DNA of 64,000 nucleotides from Cohnella abietis (GTDB lineage: Bacteria > Bacillota > Bacilli > Paenibacillales > Paenibacillaceae): NCBI RefSeq assembly GCF_004295585.1, contig NZ_AP019400.1, positions 1,579,501 through 1,643,500 on the forward strand, written 5' to 3'. Shown one piece after another: positions 62,511-64,000 of the stretch (position 1 is its first letter; the number at the start of each line of letters is the position of its first letter). A program made the translations under genes and the position numbers. The notes below the pieces were generated by a model, which was not told the origin of the DNA, ran no database searches, and saw only the letters and a program-made list of their open reading frames with translations.

Positions 62511-63860
62511 ATGTTTAGCTCAAAATTCTTGAAACGTTCAACTGCTGTTGTAATTTGTACGATGCTTTTGTTCGTCATGGCTGCTTGTGGAGGAAATAAT
62601 GATACGAAGAGTGAACCGACATCAACCAATGGAACGGAATCGCCATCAGCAACTGCGAATGAAAAGCCAGTAACCCTTCGGTTAATTGGGTGGAACAATG
62701 TCCCTACTGTGGAAGCGCTTAAAAAGCTAAACGAAAAATTTTCTGCTAAATATCCCAATATTAAAGTGGATATGAATATTGTGGATACGAATAGCTTCGG
62801 ACAGCTAAAGCTTACCCGTATGACAGCAGGTGATGTAGACATCATTCAATCTGCCCCTTTTTATTCGCCACCAGTTGATTGGGCAGTGACAGATAAACCA
62901 ACTTGGATCAGTGACATTGAGCAAGGAATGTATACGGATTTGAGTGGTCAGCCGTGGGTGGGTAACTACACTGAGGATGCACAGAAGGCAATGAGCTGGG
63001 AAGGGAAGATTTACGGCATTCCAACAGGCTCAATTGCTTCCAATGGGATTTTCTACAATAAAGACTTATTCGAGAAGAATGGCTGGAGTGCTCCTAAAAC
63101 ATGGGATGACTTTGTGGTACTAGTGGATCAAATAAAAAAATCAGGTATTAGTGCAATTACAATCGGAGGCAAGGATGGCTGGCCGGCTAATATGATGATG
63201 AATAATTTGGTGGGTACTGTTATCCCCAATTACGAGGATTTAGATCGTCAACTATGGACAGGTGAAAGAAAGTTTAATGATGAGCAGTTTATGAAAGTAT
63301 GGGAGCGCATGGATCAATGGAATGGATTTTTCGATAAAGGAATTCTTGGTGTGGATTATAATGCAGCACTAAGTCACTTTGTCACAGGAAAAGCTGCGAT
63401 GCTGGCGGATGGCTCTTGGCGGGCTAGCGAGATTTCGGGTGCAGACGCGAATGTCAATTATGGTTATTTTCCTTTACCGAACGATGCAGGCGATCAAGTG
63501 CTGCAAGGGAACTTTGACATCGGTTACCTGATCAATGCCAAATCGCCTAATCAAGATGCAGCATTAAAATGGCTCGCGTTCTTGAATGAAAAAGAAAATT
63601 ATACAGAATTTGAAAATACACAAGGACTTATTCCAACGCAAATTGGCACTGTTATGGAAAGTGAATTCATGAAAGAGTTAGGTACTTCATTAAAGCTACA
63701 CTATGAATCTCTTCATTATACTCCAAAGGGTGTAGGTAAGTATGGCTCTGCGACGGCTGGAGCATTGCTGAAATCGTTCGGAGGACCAATTGCTACAACG
63801 AAAGAATTGGCAGATTTGGTGCAAGGCGATTGGGATAAGGCACTGAAAAGTAATAAATAA
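62511..63860 (+). CDS. Extracellular sugar-binding lipoprotein (family 1)
   Basis: This 449-residue protein has a lipoprotein signal (STAVVICTMLLFVMAAC, lipobox MAAC, Cys about residue 26) and a Ser/Thr-rich spacer. The MalE-like binding fold has MSWEGKIYGIPTGSIASNGIFYNKDLFEKNGW-type features. It is the capture subunit of an ABC sugar importer whose permease begins at 63954. LacI control (61218) and catabolite repression are both likely. Confidence 0.9.
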   Translation: MFSSKFLKRSTAVVICTMLLFVMAACGGNNDTKSEPTSTNGTESPSATANEKPVTLRLIGWNNVPTVEALKKLNEKFSAKYPNIKVDMNIVDTNSFGQLKLTRMTAGDVDIIQSAPFYSPPVDWAVTDKPTWISDIEQGMYTDLSGQPWVGNYTEDAQKAMSWEGKIYGIPTGSIASNGIFYNKDLFEKNGWSAPKTWDDFVVLVDQIKKSGISAITIGGKDGWPANMMMNNLVGTVIPNYEDLDRQLWTGERKFNDEQFMKVWERMDQWNGFFDKGILGVDYNAALSHFVTGKAAMLADGSWRASEISGADANVNYGYFPLPNDAGDQVLQGNFDIGYLINAKSPNQDAALKWLAFLNEKENYTEFENTQGLIPTQIGTVMESEFMKELGTSLKLHYESLHYTPKGVGKYGSATAGALLKSFGGPIATTKELADLVQGDWDKALKSNK

Positions 63861-63893
63861 CTAATTTGGAATAAGGTTTGGTTTAAAAAGGGG

Positions 63894-63929
63894 TAAGACT
63901 CTATGCCTAGCAATGCGGGTGGAGTCTTA
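63894..63929 (+). terminator. Stem-loop between the binding protein and permease genes
   Basis: TAAGACTC (63894-63901) pairs with GAGTCTTA (63922-63929). Partial termination is likely, as in the other ABC operons here. Confidence 0.5.
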
Positions 63930-63953
63930 TTCCTAATCATAGGGGGGAAATGA

Positions 63954-64000
63954 ATGTCATCCAACTTTAGCGTGTGGCGCAAATGGTCTCTCATCTTATG
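63954..64000 (+). CDS. Start of an ABC permease gene, cut by the window end
   Basis: ATG at 63954 with AGGGGGGAAA upstream. The 15 visible codons read MSSNFSVWRKWSLIL, a basic start leading into a hydrophobic stretch, as in MalF-type permeases. The identification rests mostly on following a binding-protein gene. Confidence 0.5.
   Translation, partial: MSSNFSVWRKWSLIL

Overview
The window looks like chromosomal DNA of a spore-forming, S-layer-bearing member of the Bacillota, most likely Paenibacillus or a close relative. The signs are GGAGG-type ribosome sites, sigma-A promoters, C-terminal SLH domains, YesM/YesN-type two-component pairs beside LplB/YtcP/LplA-type sugar transporters, endospore-appendage (Ena) subunits and a BclA-type collagen-like spore glycoprotein. 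I saw no rRNA, tRNA, CRISPR array, transposase gene or intact prophage.

Layout. 0.1-2 kb: a metallo-beta-lactamase-fold hydrolase and an AbrB-type membrane protein. 2-4 kb: an indolepyruvate/pyruvate-type decarboxylase. 4-10 kb: a 1560-residue double P-type ATPase with four small proteins of unknown role. 10-13 kb: a coiled-coil lipoprotein, then an AT-rich trio (nuclease-like protein, metallophosphoesterase, CoaD-like nucleotidyltransferase). 12.8-20.4 kb: a GntR-controlled sugar or sugar-acid catabolic cluster (PIG-L deacetylase, SDR, cupin, enolase-superfamily dehydratase, zinc dehydrogenase, SGNH hydrolase). Two promoters there carry the same palindrome over the -35 box. 20.5-39.7 kb: a glycan-utilisation region with a three-part ABC importer, an unassigned TIM-barrel-like protein, a YesM/YesN pair, a 2152-residue SLH-anchored glycosidase and a GH38 alpha-mannosidase. 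A 156-bp terminator-promoter cassette occurs twice in it.

39.9-47.4 kb: a spore-surface region with two S-Ena subunits, an SLH/Ig-repeat protein, a third Ena-like protein and a collagen-like protein with a Cys-rich N terminus. 47.5-48.9 kb: a YbjQ-like zinc-ribbon protein and a palindromic element flanked by a 9-bp direct repeat.

49.1-61 kb: a cluster for 2-aminoethylphosphonate or a conjugate of it. It has two PHP-domain hydrolases, a MATE transporter, PhnW, PhnX, a PbfA-like class III PLP enzyme, a carbohydrate-type ABC importer with its own ATPase, and a DeoR-family regulator. 61-64 kb: a LacI regulator and a second sugar-type binding protein. Its promoter carries a strong cre-like site, and the first permease of the set runs off the window end.

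In working order, the right half pairs spore-surface decoration with scavenging. Secreted or wall-anchored glycosidases and ABC importers capture glycans and phosphonate compounds, and cytoplasmic enzymes dismantle them under local regulators (GntR, YesN, DeoR, LacI) and probably CcpA. All functions are read from sequence motifs and gene context; no searches were run.
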